NCBI RefSeq assembly: GCF_029853675.1
Contig: NZ_CP122539.1
Location: forward strand, 729,001 to 793,000
Source: Tenacibaculum tangerinum
Lineage (GTDB): Bacteria; Bacteroidota; Bacteroidia; Flavobacteriales; Flavobacteriaceae
Direction of reading: 5' to 3'
Length of the DNA stretch: 64,000 nt
Below are positions 1 through 8,319 of this stretch, in pieces. A model generated the notes under the pieces. That model was not told the origin of the DNA. It ran no database searches and saw only the letters and a program-made list of their open reading frames with translations. Each line of letters begins with the position of its first letter. The first letter of the stretch is position 1. The translations under genes and the position numbers were made by a program.

Positions 1-151
1 CTTATTTTTTACGACAAACATTGATAATGAGCTCGTTATTATTCACTGTAAAAAAACATACTAATTTATATACTACCTACCATACTTTACCGTTTAAAAT
101 ATATCGTTTGACAAAGTACATTTTGTCATTTAGGGGAGATAAAATGTATTG

Positions 152-186
152 AAAGCCTTGATTTTTATTATCAAGGCTTTTATTTT
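152..186. terminator. Intrinsic terminator upstream of fdhD
   Basis: A perfect 10 bp inverted repeat (152-161 with 171-180) with a 9 nt loop is followed by a T-rich stretch. It probably ends an operon lying before the window. No gene is visible in bases 1-151. Confidence 0.75.
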
Positions 187-197
187 ACCTTTTTGTC

Positions 198-205
198 TAC
201 ATTTG
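198..205 (+). promoter_or_regulatory. Predicted -7 element of fdhD
   Basis: TACATTTG matches the Bacteroidota -7 consensus TAnnTTTG and lies 8 nt before the ATG at 214. I see no clear TTG -33 element at the expected distance. Confidence 0.35.
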
Positions 206-213
206 TTGATAAT

Positions 214-1019
214 ATGAAACAAACACATACTTACCAAGCCGTAAAGCTGTCAGACAAATCTTCAAAAAAATTGAAGACACTCTTGTGTTAGAAGCTCCAT
301 TGCAAATAAACATTAACAACACACCCTACACGGTTGTAATGAGAACTCCTGGCGATGACAAAGAGTTAATTAGAGGTTTATTGTATGCTGAAGACATTTA
401 TAAAAAGCAAAAAAATATCAGTATCGAAGTAGTAAAAAGTGAAAAAGACTTTTCTACCATACTAAATGTCACAATTCCACTAAATGAATTAGGTAGCGGA
501 TATCTAAACAAGCGAACACTTTTATCTGTTTCTTCTTGCGGAATTTGCGGAAAACAAGAACTAAAAGACCTAAATGTAAAAGGAAGTACCCTTTCGTATA
601 ATCAAAATAAAAAACTGAATTCAGTTCTTGAATCGGTACCCAATATGTTTTTAACAATGAAAAAAAGACAATATGTATTTGAAAAAACTGGAGGAAGCCA
701 TGCGTGTGCCATTTTTAATGAACGTCAAGAACTACTCACCATCAAAGAAGATATTGGTCGCCATAATGCTGTAGACAAATGTGTAGGTGATTTGATACAG
801 CAAAAAAAACTGAAAGAATCTCGTTACATGCTGGTAAGTGGCAGAGTCTCTTACGAAATAGTATCAAAAGCCTTTTTAGCTAAAATACCTGTCATAGTAG
901 CAGTTTCTGCTTGCTCTTCTTTAGCTGTCGATTTTGCAAAAGAATTTGGTATCGCCCTTATTGGCTTTAGTAGAGAGGCGAACATGACCATTTATTCAAA
1001 TCTAGAAGCGATTACATAA
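214..1019 (+). CDS. fdhD: FdhD, formate dehydrogenase sulfur-transfer protein (apparent frameshift)
   Basis: FdhD carries sulfur from a cysteine desulfurase to the molybdenum cofactor of formate dehydrogenase in the cytoplasm. The family signature SSCGICGK holds the sulfur-carrying cysteines (about residues 109 and 112 of the restored protein). The segments KEDIGRHNAVDK and SGRVSYEIVSKAF are also typical. The natural ATG is at 214, but reading from there hits a stop after 25 codons. The family-like N-terminus (YQAVKLSDKSSKK then IEDTLVLEAPLQ) is restored by adding one A to the A7 run at 264-270. Without this the only in-frame start is a GTG at 285. The cause is either a homopolymer sequencing error or a real mutation. 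The formate dehydrogenase genes are not in the window. Confidence 0.85.
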
Positions 1020-1125
1020 AAAGTATAAAACGTAATAACTCATGAAGTTATTTTAACAAAAACTTAAGAATTAAAAAAGATTTGTATTTTAGTGTTTTTA
1101 TAATTATTAACTAATCCACATACGT

Positions 1126-1737
1126 ATGCCTTTTATAGAAGAAGAGAAGTTTAAGTTAATGCAACAAGACTTAGACAACGCCAAATTAAAAAGAGAAGTA
1201 GCAGAAAGCGAATTAAGTAGTGCGCAAGAAAAACTTGCTGCAGTTAAGAGAAATTCGAAAGTACTGCCAATGGTCTTAGGAATTTTATTGGGGCTTGCCC
1301 TTGGAGCTACGTACTATTTTTACACTAATGGAAGCAGTTCTGTAAATGATATAGATATCGAAAAGGTAAAAAAAGAAGAAGCTTTTAGAGTTATCGACAG
1401 TATTAGTAGAGCTGAGGCTAGAGCCATGAGAAATAATAGTAACTCTTCTGATATAGATGTAGATACCGTTACTGATGAACTAACAGAAAATATTGAAGGA
1501 AAAACTATATATTCAGTACAAATAGGTGTGTTATCTGAAAATAATTACCCATTACTTTCTTCAGAAGTTATTCCTTCGACAGTTACTGCTAACAATGGAT
1601 ATTTCAAATACTCATTAGGCTTATTTTCTACCATAGAAGAAGCTAAAGATTTGCAAAAAGAATTAGTTAAATTAGGATTTAAAGATGCTTTCGTAGCCTC
1701 TTATGTAAATGGAGAACGTCAAAAAATACACAACTAA
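1126..1737 (+). CDS. Membrane-anchored coiled-coil protein with C-terminal SPOR-like domain
   Basis: This 203-residue protein has a charged helical N-terminus (about residues 5-42, probable coiled coil) and one membrane segment (about 47-67). An acidic Ser/Asn-rich linker follows, then a C-terminal domain from about residue 130 (YSVQIGVLSEN, then FKYSLGLFSTIEEAKDLQKE) that resembles SPOR peptidoglycan-binding folds. SPOR domains bind denuded glycan strands, so a cell-envelope role is likely, with the C-terminus in the periplasm. The next gene begins 10 nt after its stop, suggesting co-transcription with the barrel protein. The SPOR assignment rests on motif shape only. Confidence 0.6.
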   Translation: MPFIEEEKFKLMQQDLDNAKLKREVAESELSSAQEKLAAVKRNSKVLPMVLGILLGLALGATYYFYTNGSSSVNDIDIEKVKKEEAFRVIDSISRAEARAMRNNSNSSDIDVDTVTDELTENIEGKTIYSVQIGVLSENNYPLLSSEVIPSTVTANNGYFKYSLGLFSTIEEAKDLQKELVKLGFKDAFVASYVNGERQKIHN

Positions 1738-1747
1738 TCTAAAATTA

Positions 1748-3265
1748 ATGTTTCAAATTACTTTTAATAGAGCACTCATAGTAAGTTTATTTATGAGTGT
1801 TCATTTTTTTTATGCACAAACAAGCGAAATTCCTGAAAGAAAAACACAACTAGGCTTTGGGCAACTAGATTTTTTATCTATAAAAATGCCTGATGGAGAA
1901 CAGAATATGGATTATACTGGGGTTCACTACAACTTAAAACTAACTGATTGGAGTTATGCAGGAGTTGGTTTATATGGTGCAGTTGGTGGTATTCGAGGTG
2001 GTTTCTTTACCTTAGGTGTAAATGCAGGAATCCAACAAAAAATTACCGATAAGCTTTTTGTAGATGCTGGACTTCATTTTGGTGGCGGTGGTGGTGCTTC
2101 TGCACCAGATGGTGGAGGCGCCTTTATACTCCCCCACTTAAACTTAGGCTATGATTTTAAACATTTTTCTGCAACGGCTGGGTATAGCTATATTAACTTT
2201 TTTGACGGTGGCGAAATTAAGAGCAGTCAAATCAATGTAGCTGTACAAATTCCATTGTCATTTGAAGCAGCTAGTTTTAAAGAGAGAGAAAACTCATTTT
2301 CAGTTGAAGATCTAAAAACTACATCATGGAATGCCTTAAGTAATAGAATTTCGTTACTAATGCATTTAAACAATGCACATGTTACTAAAGGTTCTTATGA
2401 AGGTAATACCATACGTTTAGCAGGGTTTGAATTGAACTCGTATATAGCAGATAATTTTTTCTTTTTTGTAAGAGCTGATGGTGCTTATCACGGAATTAAA
2501 GCAGGTTATATGGACGTGTTCTTAGGAGGTGGCTATCATTTGTCAATGAATAAAAATCGCACCAATATCTTAGCTAAGTTTGGAGTTGGAGCTGGCGGTG
2601 GTGGTGGCGTAGACACCCAAGGAGGTTTTCTAATTTATCCAGATATTTCTTTAGAACAAAAACTATTTGGTAAAGTATATGCTTCTATAAATAAAGGATA
2701 TTTAATGAGTCCTAATTCACATTTTGTTTCTTCTACTTTTGGTCTTGGATTAAAATATTATGTAGATAAAGACGGAATTTTAGCTGAAAAAAATGAATTT
2801 TCAACAGGAAAATTTAAAGGTTTTGAAACCATTCTAAAGCAAGATTTGTATCTAGATGCTGCCAGAGACGGAGGATTTAATCAGAATATGCACCAAATAT
2901 CGTTACAGCTAAATTTCTTTCTAAATAAATACGTGTATGCTGCTGGACAAACATCTTTTGCTAATTTTGGTGACGCAGGAGCTTATGCAGAAGGAATTGT
3001 TGGATTGGGAGTTCAAACCAATGAATTTTTCAATAACACAACTTCTATTTTTGCCCAATTCTTAGGAGGTGCAGCAGGTGGTGGTGGTATTAGCACAGGT
3101 CAAGGATTAATTGTAAAACCCAGTATAGGAATCAACTATAAACTAACAGAAAGCTTGAGTTTAAGAGCTGGTGCTGGTTATGTAAAAGCAAGAGGAGGTA
3201 ATTTAAGTAATACATACGCAAATTTAGGTATGTCGTATCGTTTTTCTTTTCTAAATATGAAATAG
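1748..3265 (+). CDS. Glycine-rich outer-membrane beta-barrel protein with three internal repeats
   Basis: I chose the ATG at 1748 because it gives a clear signal peptide ending near FFYA-Q. A longer frame from 1709 would overlap the preceding gene. The 505-residue protein alternates amphipathic strands and ends in an aromatic-rich strand (SYRFSFLNMK), typical of outer-membrane barrels. A Gly-rich block followed by GGF or GQG, then a Pro and a strand recurs three times (near bases 2083, 2590 and 3075, about 490 nt apart), pointing to internal triplication. Substrate and function are unknown. It probably shares an operon with the SPOR-like gene. Confidence 0.6.
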   Translation: MFQITFNRALIVSLFMSVHFFYAQTSEIPERKTQLGFGQLDFLSIKMPDGEQNMDYTGVHYNLKLTDWSYAGVGLYGAVGGIRGGFFTLGVNAGIQQKITDKLFVDAGLHFGGGGGASAPDGGGAFILPHLNLGYDFKHFSATAGYSYINFFDGGEIKSSQINVAVQIPLSFEAASFKERENSFSVEDLKTTSWNALSNRISLLMHLNNAHVTKGSYEGNTIRLAGFELNSYIADNFFFFVRADGAYHGIKAGYMDVFLGGGYHLSMNKNRTNILAKFGVGAGGGGGVDTQGGFLIYPDISLEQKLFGKVYASINKGYLMSPNSHFVSSTFGLGLKYYVDKDGILAEKNEFSTGKFKGFETILKQDLYLDAARDGGFNQNMHQISLQLNFFLNKYVYAAGQTSFANFGDAGAYAEGIVGLGVQTNEFFNNTTSIFAQFLGGAAGGGGISTGQGLIVKPSIGINYKLTESLSLRAGAGYVKARGGNLSNTYANLGMSYRFSFLNMK

Positions 3266-3599
3266 CGCAATTTTAAAAACTGAGATAGAGAACGCTTTTG
3301 TAAGCTATCCACCCCATCTTTAGAAAGAAGAGTAACTTTTCAGTTATTAGAAGATGCATACCTAAGAAAAACCTATTTCGAAAATTCTATGTAGGCTTAC
3401 CGAAAAATAGGATAGTTGTAAATTCGAATTTACTGACATTAATCAACCAAATAAAATCAATTTTAACCTGTAGACATATTTCAGGACTAGACTGTGGTGT
3501 TAACGGAGCATACCGTGATAGCTGCGACCCATTTTTGTGATATAAAAACCGTTCCTACTCTAAAAAGTAACTTTTATAACGTAAATAGTCGAGCTTATG
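3266..3599. other. Non-coding stretch before cassette island A
   Basis: About 330 bp without a convincing gene, terminator or RNA. It borders the accessory island on its left and may contain decayed sequence. Confidence 0.4.
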
Positions 3600-3842
3600 G
3601 GATTCCGTAAGATTGTATGGGGTTAATGTTTTAGATTCGCAAGAGTTGTAAGAACAACTCGATTTTTATAATTAATTAACAAATAGCAATAACTCTTTAA
3701 TAACTTTATTTTTTATAAAGCATTGGTTTTGATATATTTGATAGCGTATAATCATTGTTAAATTTTAGTTTATCCCATGTTTTTATCGGGATAACAAAAC
3801 TAAAGTTTGGTATAAAACGAGTTGGCAATAATAAGAAATAAA
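3600..3842 (+). promoter_or_regulatory. Leader of cassette island A (promoter plus first box)
   Basis: The stretch shares strong similarity with bases 49630-49866, which lead the second island. Conserved parts are the TATATTTG element (3733-3740, fits TAnnTTTG), a hairpin-forming TATCCC...GGGATA segment and the run ending in AAAACGAGTTGGCAA. The first recombination-type box, GTTGGCAATA, lies at 3821-3830. From the end of the -7 element to the GTT there are 80 bp in both islands. I infer a shared promoter and first attachment site, comparable in position to an integron attI/Pc region, but no integrase gene is present. Confidence 0.5.
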
Positions 3843-4877
3843 ATGAATGAAATGAAAATATTTATAGGCTCTTCATCAGAAAATAATGACACACTAGATG
3901 AAATAGCTCAAATGATAGAGAGTATTGGGCACGAACCTATTCCTTGGACTAAGCCAGGTCTTTTTTTAGCAGGTTCTTATACAGCTAATCGCCTTTTAGA
4001 AATAGCACAAGACGAAGTTGATGCTGCTATAATGCTATTTTCACCTGATGACAAGGTATGGTACCGAGGAAGTGAAAAATCCCAACCAAGAGACAATGTA
4101 TTATTTGAACACGGTTTATTTTCTGGTGTTTTGGGTTTAGATAAGGCTATAATTGTTATTAGCGGTAGTAAATCTAAAATTCCATCAGACTTAAATGGTT
4201 TATCATTCGTCAATTTCAATCGTAGAAGTAGTTCCAAAATTGAACTTAAGGCTTGGATAAAAAGTATAAACAAGCCTAAAATTAAATTTCAAGATAAAAA
4301 CATCAACACAGATAATATTGATTTTAAATATTTTATGGAATACCAAGAAGATATGAGAAAATCAGTATTAGATTTTATTTCTGAATTGTATTGGAATTAT
4401 GATTTAGAAGAGGGCGGTCTAGAAGAATATGTAATACTAGTATTAACGAAATTTATCAATCAATTTATAGGGATTAATGACGCTAGATTTACTTTAAGAC
4501 AATATAACCCTTCCACAGATTCAATGGAATCACTTATATCAACAAGGCAAGATGCAATCCCAGGCGCAATTCCAATGAATTTTAAAAATTTAATAACGGA
4601 ATCTGCTAAAAGAGACAAACCGTTAATTTACTCGGAAAATAAAGAATTTCATTATACTTCTAAAAATAAGAGTATTGACAAAGGTATATATCACGACTAT
4701 GTAACATATTGCTTGTTAGAAACCGAAAATAACGAACCAATGTTTAGTATTTGTCTTGATGTCAAAAATCCGATACCAATAAATAGGATGAAAGCTATGG
4801 TACATTCATTGATTTTTGAAATTATATGCATACCAATTATTGAAAAAATATTATTAGAAATTGACAAAACAGAATAA
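3843..4877 (+). CDS. TIR-like predicted nucleotide-binding protein with C-terminal GAF-like domain
   Basis: Residues from MKIFIGSSSE to about 125 match the TIR-like family found in CBASS/Pycsar effectors (PF10137 type). Visible motifs are IFIGSSSE, the EPIPW turn, LFSPDD, and RDNVLFEHGLFSG with the likely catalytic Glu. TIR enzymes of this kind cleave NAD+. The remaining 180 residues (RFTLRQYNP, then a block around DKPLIYSE and FSICLDVKNP) look like a GAF-type sensor, not the STING domain of Cap12; this is inference. I chose ATG 3843 (or 3852) over the upstream TTG at 3822 because that TTG lies inside the box GTTGGCAATA. The next gene starts 2 nt after its stop. An anti-phage abortive-infection effector is plausible; no cyclase gene is adjacent. 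Confidence 0.7.
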   Translation: MNEMKIFIGSSSENNDTLDEIAQMIESIGHEPIPWTKPGLFLAGSYTANRLLEIAQDEVDAAIMLFSPDDKVWYRGSEKSQPRDNVLFEHGLFSGVLGLDKAIIVISGSKSKIPSDLNGLSFVNFNRRSSSKIELKAWIKSINKPKIKFQDKNINTDNIDFKYFMEYQEDMRKSVLDFISELYWNYDLEEGGLEEYVILVLTKFINQFIGINDARFTLRQYNPSTDSMESLISTRQDAIPGAIPMNFKNLITESAKRDKPLIYSENKEFHYTSKNKSIDKGIYHDYVTYCLLETENNEPMFSICLDVKNPIPINRMKAMVHSLIFEIICIPIIEKILLEIDKTE

Positions 4878-4879
4878 TA

Positions 4880-5122
4880 ATGACAAGAATTAAAAAAAGA
4901 ATAGAACTCAGAAATTACACACTTCAACCCGAACGAGAGGAAAGAATATATGTTCGACCTAATTTTGGTGTTACTTTCAAACAAAAAGGGAAACCAAATA
5001 CTCGCTTTTTTAGGGGAGATGGAAACACTAAGTTATCTGAAATTGCAACAGTGATTAAAGATACCGACTGTACCATATCTCAACATAAAATCAATCAAAT
5101 AGTTGAAATTATTGAGAAGTAA
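4880..5122 (+). CDS. Small basic protein, partner of the TIR-like protein
   Basis: This 80-residue protein (MTRIKKRIELRN start) is rich in Lys, Arg and Glu and has no signal peptide or membrane segment. It begins 2 nt after the TIR-like gene and lies in the same unit, between box 3821-3830 and box 5128-5137, so the two move and are expressed together. I do not recognise the family. A cognate regulator, sensor or antitoxin is possible but not shown by sequence. Confidence 0.6.
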   Translation: MTRIKKRIELRNYTLQPEREERIYVRPNFGVTFKQKGKPNTRFFRGDGNTKLSEIATVIKDTDCTISQHKINQIVEIIEK

Positions 5123-5146
5123 ATTACTACTGCCAACATTGGTAGC

Positions 5147-5635
5147 TGATGCACAACCCCTAAATTTTAAAAAATGGAATTCATTTTAAAGCTATGTAAG
5201 GGTTGTATTTTGAACGAAGCCAAAATTTTAACTCCTTATTTTGCTTTTTTCTGAGCTTAAAACGAAATTTATTAAGTGATATCGTACGTTTTTTAACCAA
5301 AACACAAAAGCAACCGCTTTGGTCTCAGTTTTAGTAGTTGTACCCAAGAATTTTAATAGTTTTTTAATGTTGTATGCAGCCCCCGCCATGAGCATGCACT
5401 TATTCGCCCCACCGATACCCCTAACATTGACTTTTCTTAATGTGAGAGATCCAAAAACGGGTGCTACCGTGCTTTACCGTTTGGTTTTTATGTAGCCTCC
5501 CTGTAGACGGCTTACCTAGGCATGTTGCACTCATTCTGGGTGAGGTAATAGGTGATTTATATATACTAGTATAACATGGAAATCGCTCGTTCATTGGAAA
5601 GAATAAAATCGTATATTAGGGTTGTGCAACAGGCA
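5147..5635 (-). mobile_element. IS1182-like remnant, copy A
   Basis: About 490 bp bounded by inverted ends containing GCACAACCC (left 5151) and GGGTTGTGC (right 5619). The minus strand retains the degenerate 3' part of an IS1182-type transposase gene (the LMAGAAYNIKKLLKF segment), while the 5' part is deleted. The same element occurs at 8663, 10901, 55527, 57297 and 58690. It is now a non-autonomous, MITE-like unit. Confidence 0.6.
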
Positions 5636-5652
5636 CAATGGGTATAAAACAT

Positions 5653-6676
5653 AGCTAACGTGAGTTCGGGATAGTTTATCCTATTCTTTGTAAGTTATCG
5701 ATATTGATATTAGGTTTAGTTGGATAAAACGAATAAGCGATTAACCCTGCGACTAAATTTAAGATAAAGTTATCGAAGCTTCTGTGTCTTGTATGCTCTA
5801 TTTGACATACGTTTTTCAAAATATCATTTACACTTTCAATAACAGCCCTTTTTCTAAGCATAATTTTATCATAGATATGCATAAGAGTATTTTTCATATT
5901 CTTTCTAATTTTTGTAACCAAATGTATTCCATCTACAAAAAGCTGTTCAAACAGTTCTTTACCTACATACCCTCTGTCGGCAAATATTTTTCCGAACACA
6001 CGATTATGAAAGGCTTTATCTTTAAGTGGTTGCCTGTCATCTATATTACCTTGCGTAATTAAAAAGTCAACGATATCGCCCTTTTCATTGATAATAATAT
6101 GAAGTTTAAAACCAAAGAACCACCCCATGGTTCCTTTCCCTTTTTTTGCGGTGTTTTTAAAAACTTTGTTCTGCTTTTCTCTTTTATAATGACATACTTT
6201 AATAGTGGTAGAATCTAAAAAGGAGATCCCTGTACATTGACCTAAACAGTGCATTTGAAGAAACAGTATCATAGGCACTGAACAACGCTTTTTCAATTCA
6301 ACAAATCGGTTATAGGAAACTAAATCTGGAAATTCTTTTGACAAGTGTTTGCTAACATATTCGATATAAAAGTGTTTAAAACACCTAAAACCACTAAAAT
6401 GGAAAAGCACCATAATTGTGATTATTTCACTTTGGGTGAGTTTAGGCTTTCTTCGTCTAACTATCTTTGAACAGGTTTCTAAAGCATTTTTATCAATAAC
6501 TTGATTAATTTCGGTACAAAAATCATCAATTAAACAGAAAAATTCAGTAATTTTAAAATCAGAAATCATAGTGGAAAATTTAGTTATACAATTAAAAATC
6601 AGCACTTTAATTTACTAAATTTTTCGCTTTTTTTCGTGTAATTAAAAAACTTTTTTATCCCGAACTCACGTTAGCT
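5653..6676 (-). mobile_element. IS982-family insertion sequence
   Basis: A 1.0 kb element with perfect 21 bp terminal inverted repeats (5653-5673 and 6656-6676, starting AGCTAACGTGAGTTCGGG) and one transposase gene on the minus strand. TAGCTAA occurs at both edges (5652-5658, 6672-6678) and may be part of the target duplication, but it overlaps the palindromic end, so the exact border is ambiguous. It inserted next to remnant copy A. Confidence 0.85.
5676..6569 (-). CDS. IS982-family DDE transposase
   Basis: The protein has 297 residues from the MISDFKITEF start; an in-frame Met 12 codons upstream is less likely. The family core is clear: TGISFLDSTTIKVCH, then GKGTMGWFFGFKLH, FADRGYVG and KRAVIESVND supply the DDE acidic residues. 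Length is normal for IS982 and no frame break is seen, so the copy may be active. It catalyses cut-and-paste transposition of the element 5653-6676. Confidence 0.9.
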   Translation of the reverse strand: MISDFKITEFFCLIDDFCTEINQVIDKNALETCSKIVRRRKPKLTQSEIITIMVLFHFSGFRCFKHFYIEYVSKHLSKEFPDLVSYNRFVELKKRCSVPMILFLQMHCLGQCTGISFLDSTTIKVCHYKREKQNKVFKNTAKKGKGTMGWFFGFKLHIIINEKGDIVDFLITQGNIDDRQPLKDKAFHNRVFGKIFADRGYVGKELFEQLFVDGIHLVTKIRKNMKNTLMHIYDKIMLRKRAVIESVNDILKNVCQIEHTRHRSFDNFILNLVAGLIAYSFYPTKPNINIDNLQRIG

Positions 6677-6852
6677 AATAAATGCTTAACCGAAAGGTTT
6701 GTGTATTTTTAGAAAGTCCACCAAATATAAAATTTGGCGTTTACAAAAAATGATAAAAGCAAAATATTTATATTCGGCTTAGTACCAATCCGAAACGTAT
6801 CGCTTATCACCTGCCCTAAGTTTCTTATACGAGACGTTGGCAAACATTTAAA

Positions 6853-7758
6853 ATGAATAGAATAATAATCATATTTTTAGTAATTTTCACAAGCTGTTCA
6901 GATAAAAAAGAGTTTGAAAAGCCTATCCGAATTAGTCCGCCAATAATTGAATTTGACAAAGGGCGAATTCCGAAAATTGCGCTTAAAGAATACTATTTTC
7001 ACGAAAATGATAGTTCTAAATTAAATCTTCAAAAAATAACCAAATTTTACTCTGTCAATCAAATAGCATCCGAATCACATTTATTGACTTCTTCGAGTAC
7101 TGAAAAAGGAAGAAAGATTTTTTATGATTACAAAGACTCTTTATTGGTTCAAAAAAGAACTGTAAACGAAAAAAAAGATAGTACAAAAGTTGTCTACTCC
7201 TATAACAATAGAAATCAATTAATCAAACGAGAATATTTTACTTTTAAGAAAAGATTACGTCCAGAAATAATTGAAAAACAAAGAGAAAGCACAGATTGTA
7301 TAATTAGCGAGACAGATTATGAAGAAAATAGAAGTTGGGATAAAATAAGCGAAATTGACTTTTCCTATGATTCAATTGATCGAAAGACTCAATATTATGC
7401 ACCTAATTTACATTGGGATAATCAGAATAAATATAAATGGTTCTACGACGAAAAAGGGAATATTAAGATTAAAGAATCTTGGAATCATAATGAATTAATT
7501 TGGACAGAAAATTATTCTTATGAAAATAATGAATATAGTTTTACTCGAAATTGGAATAATGAGGACACTCAAAAGGAATTTAAATTTTTCGTCTACAAAA
7601 ATAAATTTGGACAAAAAATTAAAGAAGTTACTATGAAAAATGACTCAATTCAGCAGAGCAAAAAAACTTATGAATATTATAAAAACGGAATGATAAAAAG
7701 GAAAGTCGTTTATGGAGAAAGTGACAAACGACTGACAACATATATTTACAAAAAATAA
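6853..7758 (+). CDS. Lipoprotein with YD-like repeats
   Basis: This 301-residue protein starts with a short lipoprotein signal (MNRIIIIFLVIFTSC, lipid-carrying Cys at residue 15). The body has several irregular tyrosine-rich repeats of the type SYNNRNQLIKRE, FYDEKGNIKIKE and EYYKNGMIKRKV, recalling the YD/RHS repeat style of Bacteroidota lipoproteins. Membrane-anchored, probably periplasmic or surface exposed. It is the only gene of its cassette-like unit: box GTTGGCAAA lies 9 nt upstream and TTTGCCAAC 7 nt downstream. Function unknown. Confidence 0.65.
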   Translation: MNRIIIIFLVIFTSCSDKKEFEKPIRISPPIIEFDKGRIPKIALKEYYFHENDSSKLNLQKITKFYSVNQIASESHLLTSSSTEKGRKIFYDYKDSLLVQKRTVNEKKDSTKVVYSYNNRNQLIKREYFTFKKRLRPEIIEKQRESTDCIISETDYEENRSWDKISEIDFSYDSIDRKTQYYAPNLHWDNQNKYKWFYDEKGNIKIKESWNHNELIWTENYSYENNEYSFTRNWNNEDTQKEFKFFVYKNKFGQKIKEVTMKNDSIQQSKKTYEYYKNGMIKRKVVYGESDKRLTTYIYKK

Positions 7759-7764
7759 AAACGA

Positions 7765-7899
7765 TTTGCCAACACCATATATAATTTATTGCTAGTTCGA
7801 GCTTGCTTACTAAAATCCTCGCGGATTTTCTATTCGGTTTGTATTTGCTAAATTAGGTGCTTAAACACGCAACTAATCTTATACATCAACGTTGGCAAC
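7765..7899 (+). repeat. attC-like cassette junction A2 (uninterrupted)
   Basis: A 135 bp site: TTTGCCAAC (7765-7773) closes the lipoprotein unit and GTTGGCAAC (7891-7899) opens the next. Inner arms CCATATATAA and TTATACATC are roughly complementary, and a central hairpin AAAATCC-TCGC-GGATTTT (near 7812-7829) forms the tip. The two outer boxes are not from the same unit, as expected in an integrated cassette array. Confidence 0.55.
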
Positions 7900-7917
7900 A
7901 AGCTGAAAAAACCGAGA

Positions 7918-8319
7918 ATGGAAACAAAATCAATCGAACAATTAGAAAAAGATGTCTGGAAAAATCATTCCGAATTTCCTACTGATATGGTTGAGAAATG
8001 TTATCGTTATCGGAAAATAAGTATTGCAGAATTGACCAACGTACAAATAAGACTTCTGATTTCTCAAAAAATCGGAGTTGAATATTTAATCGGAATCGCA
8101 CTCGAAAAACTCGAGCGGAACATTTTAACAGAATGTGATTTTTATGAAGGAGATTTACTTATTGCAGTCTCAGGTTTACCGGCTGAATTTTGGAGTAAAA
8201 ACAAGACTGAATTCCTGACTTTTAAAAACCTTGTTAAGCAGAATTCAGAATTGATAAAAAACGAGCTTGGAGAGAAAAAACTTGACAAACTAATAAACCG
8301 AATTGAAAATGGGATATAA
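7918..8319 (+). CDS. CdiI-type contact-dependent inhibition immunity protein
   Basis: The 133-residue protein shows the order known from the CdiI_2-type immunity family: a start of SIEQLEKDVW, then CYRYRKISIAELT, RLLISQKIGVEYLIGIALEKLE and the conserved CDFYEGDLLIAV. These small cytosolic proteins bind and neutralise toxin tips delivered by neighbouring cells. No toxin gene is adjacent, so it would be an orphan immunity gene protecting against competitors. It shares its unit with the overlapping zinc-ribbon gene (11 nt overlap). Confidence 0.7.
   Translation: METKSIEQLEKDVWKNHSEFPTDMVEKCYRYRKISIAELTNVQIRLLISQKIGVEYLIGIALEKLERNILTECDFYEGDLLIAVSGLPAEFWSKNKTEFLTFKNLVKQNSELIKNELGEKKLDKLINRIENGI

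Larger units (their letters stand above)
5128..6844 (+). repeat. attC-like cassette junction A1, interrupted by two insertions
   Basis: The left box TACTGCCAAC (5128-5137) is the reverse complement of the box opening the TIR unit (GTTGGCAATA, 9 of 10). The right box GTTGGCAAA (6836-6844) opens the next unit. Inner arms GGTATAA (left, resuming at about 5641) and TTATACG (6826-6832) are complementary, giving attC-like R''-L''...L'-R' order. An IS1182-like remnant splits the left arm and an IS982 element follows it. Confidence 0.55.

Noticed and set aside
3843..4877. TIR-STING (Cap12) effector
   Set aside because: The N-terminus fits, but the C-terminal half lacks STING-like pattern and no CD-NTase gene is next to it.
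5147..5635. Intact IS1182-family transposase gene
   Set aside because: Only the C-terminal part is present and the frame is broken in this copy.
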